This document shows, in pieces, positions 30,903 to 44,094 of a DNA stretch of 64,000 bases; within the stretch, counting starts at the first letter, position 1; each line of letters opens with the position of its first letter. The notes under the pieces are model-generated. The model was not told where the DNA came from. It was given only the letters and a program-made list of their open reading frames with translations, and ran no database searches. The DNA is from Rhodocollybia butyracea (Eukaryota > Basidiomycota > Agaricomycetes > Agaricales > Omphalotaceae), in NCBI GenBank assembly GCA_015501585.1, contig JADNRY010000005.1, forward strand, positions 620,001-684,000, written 5' to 3'. Both the position numbers and the translations under genes were made by a program.

Positions 30903-33161
30903 TTAAAACATATTGGCCAGTTTGCTCGCAGCCTCCTTCGCATCCAGCCTCGGCCTTGTGGGCTGAACACGAACAGAGCCCGTCATATAAGTAGGTTTGG
31001 CTAAACCAAGCGGGTCAAGATCGTTCTGAATGATTCCATTCCCGTTCATGCCCTTTCGATTACCGTCAAGAGCACTCGAAGGTCGGACAGGTATTGTACC
31101 CATCAAAGGATCACCTCCACCGCGATTGAATGCGGAAGATGATGGTGAAGCTGGAGTCAATGGAGAAGATGGATTGACGAACATGGATCTTGTTCCGTCT
31201 CCGAATCGACCACCCAGAGGAGGTCCATCATCCAAAGGTGTTCTGGTTCTTTCCAATGTCGGGGTAGAGGGACCAGCACCAGGAGATTGTGCTAGTAAAG
31301 GTTGTCTAGGTGACGAGGGTACGGATGGAGCAAATTGGCCCTGGCGGGAAGAGAAGGAAGATGAAGTTGATATGGATCCACGGCTATTGAAAGTTTGCTG
31401 AGATGGAGAAGGGGATATCGGGGGTTGTGATAAAAGCCCTCTGGAAGTGGTGGCTCCCAATAAAGGATCAATGTTGTTATGAGAGTTGAAAGTGGAAGGA
31501 GGAGGGGCTCTGATTGTAGGAGGAGTCTGCATTCTCGGAGGTGGAGTATCCTGACGATATCCATTCGAAACGGGTGCAGGTGGGAGAAAGGGAGGAGGAG
31601 CGGGCTCCTCCAACGGGAGAATGACGGTGGGCTTTGGTGCAGTCGTGGATGAGGGGGCAACCTTATTGGCCGCATTAGCAACATCCGCCCTAAGTGCCTC
31701 CAGTTCACGAAGGAGCTGTCTTTCATACATAATGGACGAACGAGCGTGCTCAATCAAGGCTGTAGTGACATCGTCGTTGACATGGCTGTTGTGAGTCTCG
31801 AGAGCGCGATGCAGATTTTGAGAAATTCCCTCCGCTCGCTTAGCAAGCACTTGCTCGTATTTATTTGCCTGTAACCGAGAGATAGATAAGTAGTTGTTTA
31901 GAGTCCATACATGTATTACATACCTCTTCAATCTCTTCTAGAGCTTCATCAACCCGCTCCGGTCGAATATTAGAACTAGCCTTGAGACGTTCAATCTGCC
32001 GTCGTTTCGAAATTGTGGTTTTCACTGCCGTCTGATATTCTTCAAGAACACCTGTTCTCATCTGCAGAGTCTCCTTCGCCGATCGAGCATTCAATCCTTG
32101 GTAGCCGAGTGAATCTCCGAGTATCACGCATTCGCTGATAGCCTGGGCTTGGTCGAGATCGGCAAGACTATGCCAAGTCCTACCAATTTTGCGGAAAGCA
32201 TTCCCTAGTGGCGGATGTGCTTCAGTGGTGGCAACATTGAAAAGTTTGTTTCCCATATCGGTATGAGCAGTTGCCAGCGCTATGCAAGTTTTGTTTAGAA
32301 CTCTGTCAGTTTGGAGGACACGATCAAAGCGTACTTTTGCGCGTCATCGCAAGTTTGTCGACGGCCTTTGCAGTATCGAAAAAACTGCCCCTCCAGTTTT
32401 GTTAGCTCGAAACGTGCCTTTTGCAGCTCTTCGTCTTCATCCGGTACACCTCGACGCATGAGGCCAAATCCCGAAGAAGTTTTACGGCGAGGGCGTGGAG
32501 TCGGCTGATACCCAAAATCACTTTCAATGAAGGCGCGCAAGTCCTCATCGCCAAGCATGATAGGGTCCTCGCAAACCCTCGTGAACCATCTCTGCAACAT
32601 TATTCTGACCAGACGATCATCCTCCTCGTCCGTCGGAGCAGAAGTTTGTGCCAGCGGAAGCGCAGGAATGATGGTCTGCGGGTTGCTGTGCACGACAGAC
32701 TCGTAGAATTGCTGGAATTCGAGGTATGAACGAGATACATTGCGGTAAGTAGTTCCCGTAAAGTTTGACAAGTTTGTCTGTGAATGGACGTGAGCATCAG
32801 ATTGTAAGCTAAAAATACGGATATTTACCTGTGCATCCAGTTTGATCAAGATGTCTCGTCGATTTCTATCCATACCTGTAATCTTTACTCGGAGATATGG
32901 CTCGGGCTTTTCGTAGTTGGTTCCATTAGGTCCCACTGTGTCTCTTGGTGAAATAAGTCCTGATTCGGGCTGGCCATATATTTGTGGTTCTTTCCCGTAT
33001 AGTCCTGGCGCAGGACCCTTGTCTGGAGTTACAGGTGGTAGTGGAGAGGCTCGTCGAAGGTTTGGTATATGAGCATTGGGAGAGTGAGGTACAGTTGGCC
33101 ATGAAGAAGCAGCCTCGTCAGTGTCGCCCCAAGGCGAGTTATTTGAGCTCAGCGGGTCCAT
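30903..33161 (-). CDS. VPS17: Retromer sorting nexin Vps17 (apparent 1-nt frameshift)
   Basis: PX-BAR subunit of retromer, which recycles cargo from endosomes to the Golgi. Exons: 32829-33161, 32335-32777, 31924-32279 and 30903-31868. The PX domain has EPYLRVKITGMDRNRRD, NLSNFTGTTYRNVSRSY and LVRIMLQRWFTRV. Then come PDEDEELQKARFELTKLEGQFF and a BAR domain with NKLFNVATTEAHPPLG and SKRRQIERLKASSNIRPER. The C-tail is long and Pro/Ser-rich. A run of six A on the plus strand (32379-32384) puts everything after EGQFF out of frame; with five the four exons join in phase to 698 residues. This is either a sequencing slip or a real lesion. Confidence 0.88.
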
Positions 33162-33382
33162 ATTCGTAAAACAAGATCAATGGCGATAAACAATGCGTGT
33201 TCAAGGAGATGAGACGAGAACAAACGGGTATCTGTGCTCACTGGCACGAAAACAAGAATAGCGCTGTTTACATAAATGCGTTTTACAATGATAGGCGCTC
33301 GTCTAGCGCTAAGTATATGTTCCATATACAAAAGTGCATATGATAGCAGAAGACTGACGATTAACTACATTACGGTGTTTAA

Positions 33383-35033
33383 TTAATCAAGAACGCAGTT
33401 CGGAATCTTGAGATTTTTCAATGTCCGGCTGGGGAAAAATCAGCGAGCTGACCTTACTACATCTCACTGTGTAAGAATTCCTTACTTTGCATGGAATAAC
33501 CCCCAATAACCTTCAACGCCCCCGAACTGAACATCCTTCCAAGGCTCGTCTTTGAATTCAAAATAAAAGTATCCTGTGCTGTTTTGGTTAGCCTGGCAAA
33601 CAAACGTGTCGAGGAAGACCTGGAGGTTGGTTTCTGAAGCGTCCGAGACTCCGTTATTAGCGTTTCCTGCGTCTGAAGATTGCGTAGGCCATCCGGTCTC
33701 AGCAATGTACATCTTCGGCTAAGAACTAGTTTAATGTCAATCGGACAGGATGTCTAGCTAACGACAAACATTATTGGGGAGAAGTGCGGAGGGTTGAACG
33801 TTGGTCTCGTTGAAAAATTGAGCAGTCCAAGCAGAAGCACTTTGCGCAGAGACGTTCGCAAACCAAGGGTGGACATTCGCCATCTGCACTACGGTTAGTT
33901 TCCAAGTAGAATATTCAACAAAACGATTCTTACACCATAGTCTGAAGCCTCAAGAACCTGAGGGAAAGAATATAAGCCAAGTGTTTTGAGTCAAGGTAAA
34001 AACGACACGCGCCTTGGTGTTGTAATAGCTACCCGCGTCCGAGTTTCCAACAGGCAAAGTCTTTCCCAAGTTCATCCCCGCCAGCACCGAACGAGTGTCG
34101 TTGATATCTGCAATAATAAGTGCTGCTCCTTGATCACCTATGGCGCCATTGGGGTCTGTCGCTCCGTGATCAGTGAGGTAGCTGGAACGAGAGGTAAGCA
34201 AAGAGAAAAAGTGCTGGGACGCTCAAGGACAACGCACTTGAGCATAAATTCGTTCCCGACTGTTACACCAGCAATGTTATCGGTGCCATAAGTCTTTCGA
34301 TGGGTCAGAATCGGCAGTACCACCCCGAAGCGGGCTCACCTGAATGGTAGCTTTGATTTCGTCGCGTTGACGGGTGTAGGCGGTAGGATCATCGGGTGTG
34401 GGGTAGTTGGCGATATAGACCTGCATATCGACTTTCGTCTGCCTAATGGCCTCGAGCTAGAAAAAGTTTATGAATTTAACAAGGGCACGACGTAAAAAAA
34501 ACTGACCACAAGAGCGGACTGGTTACAGTCTGCACCATAAAGGCGAACTCGTTTCGTTAGTTGAGACATAACCTATCAACAGCGAGCAAGATAAGCCGGG
34601 GGTGAATAGTAGCTCGACTCGGAAGATGAACCTGGATATCCTGTATAACATCCTCCAATGTGTTGTTGCAAGTAGGTACCTGAGAACCAGCTGGGGTATA
34701 CGCCATTCCGTAAAAGGACCGATGAAGATTAGGATCCTTTTGAAAAGTCGAAGGATCATTTGGGTTGGTCTGAGGGGGTGTTCCGTTGGTAGACGAATCA
34801 GTGGTTCCGCTACTACTACTACTGCTACTCGCCGAGCTAGTCGAGCTAGAATTATGCTTGGACACGCCTACACCGACCCCAACGCCAATGGCGATGAGAC
34901 CCAGTAGTCCGATAACAGAGCCCACTATCTAGAACGACGTTGAACTAGACCATACATTTCCTGAAAAGTTGGAACATACAATCCATTTCGACCGCTGAGA
35001 GCGATTTCCACTCTTTTCGAAAGTAGAATGCAT
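33383..35033 (-). CDS. Membrane-anchored GH17 beta-1,3-glucanase
   Basis: Acts on cell-wall beta-1,3-glucan. About eight exons. A short cytosolic head (SGNRSQRSKW) is followed by one membrane segment (IIVGSVIGLLGLIAIGVGV), so it is type II. A Ser/Thr-rich linker precedes the GH17 barrel: FYGMAYTP, RVRLYGADCNQ, the proton donor Glu in VTVGNEFML, GMNLGKTLPVGNSDAGSY, NVHPWFA, the nucleophile Glu in YIAETGWPTQ and FYFEFKDEPWK. It ends IPNCVLD at the TAA at 33383. The open frame extends upstream to about 35,160 without an ATG, so a further 5' exon may exist between there and the end of the RIB1 gene at 35,361. Confidence 0.85.
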
Positions 35034-35360
35034 GTTGTTACAACGTGGTTGTAAGGTGGTTGTGCAGGTATCTGGCAAATGGGCAAAAGTCACCGTTGGA
35101 GGCGTAGACGGATCCAAAACGCCGACCCGATCTGGGACCTGAAGCCCCTCAAAAGTGTCTAGCACCTAGCATTACTAACGATTGGTTCGATTACTGATAA
35201 CTTAACAATGGAGAAGAGAGAGAAAACAATGTAGGTGGTCCGAGCTGAAGAGCTAAGTACTTACTTAATCAGCGCGTCCGGCGCGTCGTGCACTAGGATC
35301 TTCGCGCGCTACAGTCCCAAATGCCCTTTAATTTTCATCTCAACATAAATACATATAATT

Positions 35361-36791
35361 CTACTGCTCTGGATCATCCAACCATAGTGGCAAGATATGT
35401 CCCATTCTCAACACTTTTGTGCGGAGATACTTGTCTAAATCCTCTCCATGAACTGCCCCACCACCAATTAAAGTCGCGCCTGCTACGTGAGCATCGTCCT
35501 GCCCCAATACAACATGGTCGACCAGTTGTGAATTTCGCATTTTCCAGCTTCTCGGAATCATCGGCACCCGCTCAACGACATGGATACCCTCCTTCTCCAA
35601 CGCCTCTACCTTGTCAGGGTTATTCGTCAAAACCCTGACGCTCTCTCCTGAGCCATCTGGGTTTCCAAGACCAAGATCCCGGAGGATAGCGCAAGCAATC
35701 TCGTAGCCCCGTTCGTCGGCTTGGTGTCCCAGCATCAAATTAGCCGTGACAGTGTCGTGGCCAAGGTCCTGTAGATTATACGCCCGAATCTTCGACAAAA
35801 GACCGATACCGCGACCTTCCTGGCGGAGATAGACAACAGCTCCGCGACCAGGAAGGGTTTTTGTCGGTATCGTGGCTGAGGAAGAAGGAATAGATATTGG
35901 TTGTGAAATAAGACGAATAGCTTCGTCTAGCTGCTCGCCACAGTCGCAGCGCATACTGCCTACAGTTTCTCCGGTAAAGCACTCGGAGTGTATACGAATC
36001 AGTGGAGACGGGATGGCATCACTCAATCGTGTCAGCCGTGTATCCCGATCGGAAGGCTGAGATGATTGGTGAGAGCTTGGTGAGAGTCGGCCAATGTAGG
36101 CACCCCTGGTGACACGGTCCATTTCCGTTTCGTCCTCGCTCCAGATGGCATCGAGGGTACGAGAACGAATGTGAGGAGGAGCATCTGGAGCTGGTGGACC
36201 GGAAAACTGAGCAGGATCGACAACAACGGCCATATGTTCCTTATTGTCCCGATTGTTGTGATAGATGTGGAGAAATACAGGTCCGTGAGGCGTCGGAATG
36301 CGCGTACGAGCCATGCATTTGACTTCTAGAGAAATTTGCGGTGTCGCAACAACCTTGGTCCGCGGCTTTCCATCAGCAACGGAAGACCGTCTCAATTTTA
36401 GTGACGTGGGGAGATTTTCCGTGGGGCTGAGAGGACCAGTGTTCTCCTTCCCACCTTGTATATCATCATCAAGTCCCAGGCGTTGTCGTCGAGGACCTTG
36501 TCTGCTCACATATGCCAGACGTTTCCGTTCAGTCTTGGTCGACACATCTTCTCCGGTAAACTTCGTCCAGTCCCAAGACCCTTCGTCCTGAGGCAGCATG
36601 ACGCCTGGAAAAAAGTCATGCTGATAGTGGTTTCGAGTTACATGAGGACCAGATGCACAAGCAGCTGCAATCAACAGAGGATCGAGTGCTGCATCTCTCC
36701 GAGGTAATAAGGTCTTGTGAGTAGGCCGGTCTGGCCCAGTGAGCATGTCGAGTAAGGCAGCATCGGAATCGGCGAGGGGAGAAGAGTGCAT
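35361..36791 (-). CDS. RIB1: GTP cyclohydrolase II (riboflavin synthesis)
   Basis: Opens the ring of GTP, the first committed step of riboflavin synthesis. A single exon from the ATG at 36791 gives 476 residues, unusual here where most genes have introns. The zinc site is SECFTGETVGSMRCDC (C-x10-C-x-C). Other family signatures are VVYLRQEGRGIGL, KIRAYNLQDLGHDTV, NLMLGHQADER, VRVLTNNPDKVEAL and the GIHVVERVPM end. The N-terminal 180 residues are a fungal extension with low-complexity parts. It shares its 5' side with the membrane-protein gene at 37,103. Confidence 0.93.
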   Translation of the reverse strand: MHSSPLADSDAALLDMLTGPDRPTHKTLLPRRDAALDPLLIAAACASGPHVTRNHYQHDFFPGVMLPQDEGSWDWTKFTGEDVSTKTERKRLAYVSRQGPRRQRLGLDDDIQGGKENTGPLSPTENLPTSLKLRRSSVADGKPRTKVVATPQISLEVKCMARTRIPTPHGPVFLHIYHNNRDNKEHMAVVVDPAQFSGPPAPDAPPHIRSRTLDAIWSEDETEMDRVTRGAYIGRLSPSSHQSSQPSDRDTRLTRLSDAIPSPLIRIHSECFTGETVGSMRCDCGEQLDEAIRLISQPISIPSSSATIPTKTLPGRGAVVYLRQEGRGIGLLSKIRAYNLQDLGHDTVTANLMLGHQADERGYEIACAILRDLGLGNPDGSGESVRVLTNNPDKVEALEKEGIHVVERVPMIPRSWKMRNSQLVDHVVLGQDDAHVAGATLIGGGAVHGEDLDKYLRTKVLRMGHILPLWLDDPEQ

Positions 36792-37102
36792 GTTAAAGAA
36801 AGTGAACAAGGAAGGTCAATTTAAAGGTTGTGGACGCAGTTGACGGTTGTGCTTTTACCCCGATACGAATAAGCGCTTACTCATTTGGCGGGACTTAGCG
36901 TCATTGACATTATGTAAATGCAAAAGGGCAGAATAGACGCTCAAGCACGTGTTGGGCGCTCAATTGCATTCCGTTTGCCATGTAGTCTCAGTCTGATCAC
37001 CGCAAATACTCGTAAATGGACGTCGACTACAGAGACCCCTGATGGTATAAAATCTCTTCAATATTGAAACCATGCAGCACCCCCTTCTTGTGGTCCCTCA
37101 TC
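36792..37102. promoter_or_regulatory. Divergent promoter, RIB1 / single-pass membrane protein
   Basis: 311 bp between two start codons. A TATAAAA box at 37046-37052 lies 51 bp before the right-hand ATG. No box is obvious on the RIB1 side. Confidence 0.55.
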
Positions 37103-37739
37103 ATGCTTTCTTACATCTTGTTGCTCTTTCTTTCCTTGCTTTCAGGTTCATGGTAAGTGGCTATATGGTTTACCTGGATACGTACGTAGCTTATGTTTCT
37201 TTCCTAGCTGCTTGGCCGCTCCTGCGTTAACGGCTACTCCGTCGTCGGCTGTCGCCGCATTCGTTATACCTTCTGGAGCAACCGTTTCACATGTCATCCA
37301 GCCTTTCCGCTCCATTACTCATGTTCCCAAATCAACTGCAGCTACTCAAACAACTGCAGCGACTCAAACAGCTGCAGCGAGGATTCAAACAACCGACCAT
37401 CATACTAATAATATTAAGCCCGCCGTGATCCTTTCTGCTACCCTTGGAGGTATTATGGTTCTCGCAATATGCATTGGCCTGGCTTATTCCATATACATAT
37501 ATCTCAAAACTCCTAAACCGAATACTGCCAGTGGGTCTATTAGTCGATACTGGCTGGAGCGAGACCTGAGAACATCCGATAACAAAATCCTGCTTAAATC
37601 ATTGGAACAGCCTCCTCCACCTCCTTACCTTCCCCCACCTCCGGAATATGCGGTAAAAGATCTGAATCTTCCCAAGTTTCCGATTTCGGCATCGCTCGAG
37701 CCGCCTTCGCCAACCAAAACGAGGCTCAGGTCTTTGTAA
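37103..37739 (+). CDS. Single-pass membrane protein with signal peptide (unknown)
   Basis: Two exons: 37103-37152 and 37208-37739, giving 193 residues. The N-terminal signal peptide is MLSYILLLFLSLLSGSC. A Ser/Thr/Ala-rich ectodomain contains an 18-nt repeat (37,328-37,390; TAATQT units), likely O-glycosylated. One membrane helix (AVILSATLGGIMVLAICIGLAY) is followed by a cytosolic tail with two proline runs (PPPPPYLPPPPEY) that could bind SH3 or WW domains. The layout resembles small fungal cell-surface sensors such as the WSC/MTL type, but I see no WSC cysteine domain. Function not recognised. Confidence 0.75.
37328..37390 (+). repeat. 18-bp coding tandem repeat
   Basis: About three copies of a unit like CAACTGCAGCTACTCAAA encode repeated TAATQT in the ectodomain of the membrane protein. 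In-frame repeats of this kind vary in copy number in fungal wall proteins. Confidence 0.7.
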
Positions 37740-38227
37740 CAAACTGATTTATTGGCTTCAACGTTTTAGGGTGGCGCGGTATCTTGCGGTATCATGATTC
37801 ATCGTATGATTCTGTAACCCGCCCAACATTGATAGGTTCTATATGGAGTGGTTCTGAGGCCGAACTTAGAAGCTATTAGTATAGTTTGTAGAGTTTCGAA
37901 GCTGATACGTAGGTTCAGCGCCGCCGAGCCGTTGAAATGTTCCTATGATGAACACAGATTGAATGTTATGCATCTTATGATGAATTCTATGTACTTTATC
38001 ACAGATGATATGGATTACAGGCGCTCTCTGCAATGCACTGAATGTCCCTGAAGGAAAGCATATGTATGAGAACCAAAATTAATTGACTTCAATTGACGGC
38101 GTGGGCAACGTCAGCTGCATGACTTTGAATTTTAAGGCAACGCCTATTTCTTTCTTTTGCCACCATCTTCACAACCCACTTCGTTCTTCAAGTTCATCAA
38201 GCTGAAAAGCTGAACACATTTTAATCC
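37740..38227. other. Intergenic, no gene seen
   Basis: 3' region of the membrane protein and promoter of the next gene. The last 70 bp are pyrimidine-rich (TTCTTTCTTTTGCC) as in fungal core promoters. Confidence 0.5.
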
Positions 38228-40556
38228 ATGGCATCTGCAACCAGTCCTGCAGGGTCGATGCCAGAAAAGTGCGTCATAAATCTGAAATTCGGAGTTACCT
38301 CGTTTATTCTTTCTTATGTAGCCTGGAACCTGACCGGAGTCGAGTAATGTCCATGCTGTCTGGTTTTGCCAACGCCTGTTTGCACGAAATGGCCCCTCAC
38401 CCTGCTATAGCCAAGGAGCTGGAGGTTACCAAGGCTGAGAACGCCGCCCTGACGAGAGAGAACAAACTCTTAAAAGCTGATGTCAAGAAACTTTGGCAGG
38501 ACAATGAAACGCTCAACAGTTCGCTAAAGCAAACCGCTGCAGAGCGAGATCATTTCAAGGCTACGACCGAAAACCTCCAGGCCATCCTCAGTCAATCTAA
38601 AGAACCACTCCAGGCACTTTGTCTCCAACTTCAGCAGGAAAATGATTGGGTGAAGCGACAGCATGATGTGCTTAGAGCGACGACCGAGAGATTGGTCAAT
38701 GACGGATTGCAACTTGGAGTCCTGGTCAATACTAATACCACCAATAATGGTAAAAGCCAAAAAATCATTGGTTTTCGGTACTTATCTACACTATATTTGT
38801 AGTCGCAGCATTGAACATTCATTATAGGCACCCCACGCAGACTCCGCATCGTGTTCCCGTTTCTAGTCCTCATCGAGTCCGAGGTGTCCAGCCACCTCAG
38901 AACTTGCATCAGCAGCAAGGAAACATATCTTCTACTACGCAAGTTCCTTCTCAAAACGCTTTTCCACCCTCTGTACATTCTCAGCCTCAGCAGAAACGAG
39001 TTTCCGTATCTCGACAAACAGCACCTGTTCCATACCCTTACCAACAATCACAGTCCCCAGTCGATAACGTTCGGCACCAATCCGCCGGTTCTTCTCATCT
39101 TTCTCCTCAGCAAGCATCTCAGTCGCAATACATCGTGCATAGATCCCAACAAAATCATCAGGGGTCCGTATCACCCATCGAACAACAGTTTGTCGTCCCA
39201 TCTCATCCAGGAGTTTCTTCGCATACGGACCAGCCCACTTTCCGAAACGCCCTTCCTCATGCAGTTCATGACCCGCGTCTAACGAGCCCAAACTTTATGG
39301 CAACAGCTCAAGGGCTGCATTATGGTAATCCCTACGCAACACATCCCGTTCAGCCTCAGTCTTGGACCCAACCTCAGCCCCCCTCGTCTTCTCCTCATAT
39401 GCAATCTCGCCGTTCTTCGCATCCCCAGATCCAACAAGAGCCTCGGAGTCGGTCACATTCGCCTTTCCGTCCCGCCCTTACCCAACGTTCATCGTCATCT
39501 CCTCATCCTCTTTCCCAAGTGCAGATGCCTCCGCAACAACAATCTGCGCCTTTCGAAACTCAGATGCAACGTCACTCTGTTCAGAGCCAGCCTGCACCTG
39601 AGGGGCTACATTTACTATCACATGCCTTGCAGCCTATTCCAATTGACCTGCTCTCCCCTACGGAGCATCTTCAGCCTCCTAGCACATCTGATGCACAGAT
39701 CGCACCCGCTTCTGCTCCGTCTGGCAATACGGAAAAGTCCATTGCAGGTCCTGCACCGCCAACCCCTCCTCGTTCGATTAAATCGCTCAGTCCTGAGCAG
39801 GAACAGCATCATTGTTTACCATTTACTAGGGCGCAACCGATGAAGCGAGGGAGCATTGACATGGACTATGACGCGAAGGAGGAAGATATGTCGTCCAAGC
39901 GTATGCGTTTGGAGGATGGATCTGGTCATGCGATCGATTCCCACTTATCTGAAGTTGTTCAAGAGGTGTCAGCTATGCAAGGCATAGAGCAGGGTCGTAC
40001 CCCTTTAACCCCGACGGCACCTGGCTGGCCTGCGGAACGGACTCCCGAAGGTGTTGCCCAAGTGCAGGATGTACAGAGCAGCGAGTGTACGGAGTATATG
40101 GAGCAGGATGCTTCCAATAAAAAGGAAGACTTCGTCACAGATGACCTGATGAATGTGCCCTCGAAGCCCTCACAATCGATGGTGGCTCAGGGCAGATCTG
40201 ACGGAGAGGGTCCAGGCACTCCAGGCAGTGGAGAAGACCAGGCTGATGAGAACGAAGCGGAAGGTGAATCAGACGACGAATCAGAAGGCAATCCGGAAGC
40301 CGAAGCTCTCGAAGTGGTGTTAAAATTAGAGGACTCGAAGAAGTTTTGTACGTTGTGCCGGTAAGTCGCAATGACGATTCAATGTTTCTTTGTGCTTAAT
40401 GCCTTGTCCTACAGTTCGCGACGTGAGAAGGTCCCCAACAAATACGGTGATACTTTCTTTGATCTCGATACTCCTTCGTGGATACTTGTAGAGCACTTTA
40501 GCACGACTCATAGCAGTGCGTGGAACAAACTCCTTGGAACCTCAGATGCTGCTTAA
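38228..40556 (+). CDS. Coiled-coil, Gln/Pro/Ser-rich protein with C-terminal Cys/His motif
   Basis: Four exons: 38228-38268, 38322-38777, 38828-40360 and 40415-40556, giving 723 residues with consistent phases. Residues about 50-150 form a coiled coil (KELEVTKAENAALTREN, LLKADVKKLWQDNETL). A long disordered region rich in Gln, Pro, Ser and His follows, then an acidic stretch (GEDQADENEAEGESDDES). The C-terminal 55 residues hold FCTLC and HFSTTH, a C-x2-C...H-x4-H spacing like a BED or long-loop C2H2 finger. The build suggests a nuclear transcription or chromatin factor, by inference only. I do not recognise a named family. Confidence 0.75.
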
Positions 40557-40967
40557 GAAACCTTCCTGCTTATCAATACTGCATTGGCTTTTTCTCTTGG
40601 TATGTTTGCATTGTTCGTCCTCCCACCATTAGCACTCTTGTTGTTCTTGTATGTTTTTTGGCTTAAATTATTACAGTTTTTCCTTGTCTTTATACCTCTC
40701 AATTATAACGATGTGCCATCTTTGTATCTCTTTCCCTTTCTTTTTTGGCTTCACTGAGTAGACATACGGACATGTGCATGTTTATGACTATATGCATTTA
40801 TGTTCACGATTGTACCTATTGCGTTCGTATATACACACATACGCTTACTATATGATTTACATTCTTTTCGAGTAATACCTACATAGATTGTTTAACGAAC
40901 GCACCTTTTGTTTCGTGTTTCCAAGAAAGGAAACTTACCAGAACACTTCACTTCTACTCTCACACCG
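40557..40967. other. Intergenic, no gene seen
   Basis: T-rich 3' region followed by the promoter of the membrane-protein gene. No structured RNA is recognised. Confidence 0.5.
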
Positions 40968-42648
40968 ATGAACGCCAGCACTTTTTCTGCGCGTCATGTT
41001 ACCGTCTACGATAAAATACCGAGTGCAGTTTTACTGGACGGTATAATACAATCTTTTCTCCTGGGTTTCGTTCTTGGCCAAGCATCAAAATATTTCTCTG
41101 CGTACAAAGATGATGGTTGGAAGAAGAGGGTTTATGTTGCCATTGTAGTCCTGCTTTCTCTGTGTGTATACAAACTCGCCCTTGAAGTACTCCTCATGCA
41201 TTCTTTCCAGACTCCAAACAATCATCGAAGAGTACAAGCTATGGCAAATTGCTGTCAAAAAGGTCTCCTGGGTCAGTCCCTAGAATATCGACGCGTCGAT
41301 TATCGCGTTTAGTATCTTTATTTCGCGTCAAACAGGCTCATAGTCATTTTGTGTGGTCCGATATCGCGGTCAACGGATTTATTAGCTGGTCGTGCGAGGC
41401 GTTCTTCATCAGGCGATGCTGGAAGGTCTGTCACAAGTTCCTTTCATCAACTCGCACGTACGAACGCCTTTGCCCAGATGACAAACCACAATCGCTGGGT
41501 CCTATATCCTCTTGGGACGCTATCTGTGACAGTCCTAATCATGAATACCTATGGTGTTTGTCCCCCTTGTTTATGAAGGCCTTCTTCCAGCTGATTTCTG
41601 CGTAGGCCGTCATCACTCCTTTGGTCGTCGGCAAATACGACCGAAAGACTAATGTTAGCTTCCTCTTCATTGCCCAGTGTAAGTACGTTGCCTCCGATAG
41701 TAACCATCGATTTAGGTTTATCATGGTAGTGCTTCTCTGGCGAAATCTGTAAGCCTTTGTTGCATCGCTCATTCCAGCAGATCAGGTTGATTCAGCTGGA
41801 ACGTCAGCTCGACTTTGTGTCCTCGTACTGGATGTTTGGTTCCTTGGGTAGGTCCCAGCGTTTTTTTATAAGTAAGTTGATGTTGACTAGAACAGCGGTG
41901 GACATCATCGTAGCCTCCATTTGTGAGCTTCTTTTACGCATTTCGCCTTGCCATCCAACAATTTTCCAATTTTCCAGTGATAACGTCCCTCTGGCGTGCA
42001 AAGACAGGTCTTAAAGATTCCGATAGACTGGTTTGGTCTGTGATCACTCTCACCTGTGAATCCGCTGCTCTGCCATGCATCAGCATGATAATTGCCGTCT
42101 CCTTGCGCCATCTGGTAAGTATTTCGAATAAAGTACTTACTCCAAGCCTCACGGTTGATATTTGTTAGAATATAGAAATCAATTTTGTCATCTTCTTTGT
42201 TCTACTAGCAGGCAAGCTCTACACCTATGGGCTTTTGCGGACGCTCAACGCTCGCGACGACTTTCGCGTACGGCTCAAATCACAGGACCTTGGACGCGTT
42301 ACGCTGGGGCAGTGGCAATGGGATCAAGGTCAGAATGAGACTCAGTGTCATCTAAACTCGGCCGTTGATCCAGTATCCGAGGTGAGCTTGTCAGTATCGT
42401 ATATGAAACCTCCATCGATGAAGAATGCAAAGCCCCCCAAGTTATCAGATACCGCTTCTATCTCCCATTTGTCTAATACTGCATGTGGCTCTGAGAAGCG
42501 CTCGGAAGAGACTGATGTCAACGACGATACTTTTGTGGTGGTGCATCCGCTCAGTCCTCAGGTTACATTCTCAAGCCCGCGTTTGGACTCTTTCGAGAGA
42601 GGAGGTTCAACTCAAAGGAATAGGATGAGTAGCCGTTCGTTCCAGTAG
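40968..42648 (+). CDS. Multi-pass membrane protein, DUF6534-like
   Basis: Several exons; start MNASTFSARHVTV at 40968. Membrane helices visible in order are LLDGIIQSFLLGFVLGQ, VYVAIVVLLSLCVYKLAL, IAVNGFISWSCEAFFIRRCWK, WVLYPLGTLSVTVLIMN, DIIVASICELLLRI, INFVIFFVLLAGKLYTYGLL. The layout (a helix pair before a KYFSAYKDD loop, and a LLxTLNAR motif after the last helix) matches the large agaric family often annotated as DUF6534, whose function is unknown. The cytosolic tail of about 130 residues is hydrophilic and acidic. The short internal exons make exact boundaries uncertain. Confidence 0.7.
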
Positions 42649-42730
42649 AATCTCATGGAGCTATTTATACATTGTTTCATTCTGGGCTTTTAGTATCAAA
42701 TTTCGATTTAGTCATGTATACCAACCTCCG

Positions 42731-44094
<1,364 letters not shown>

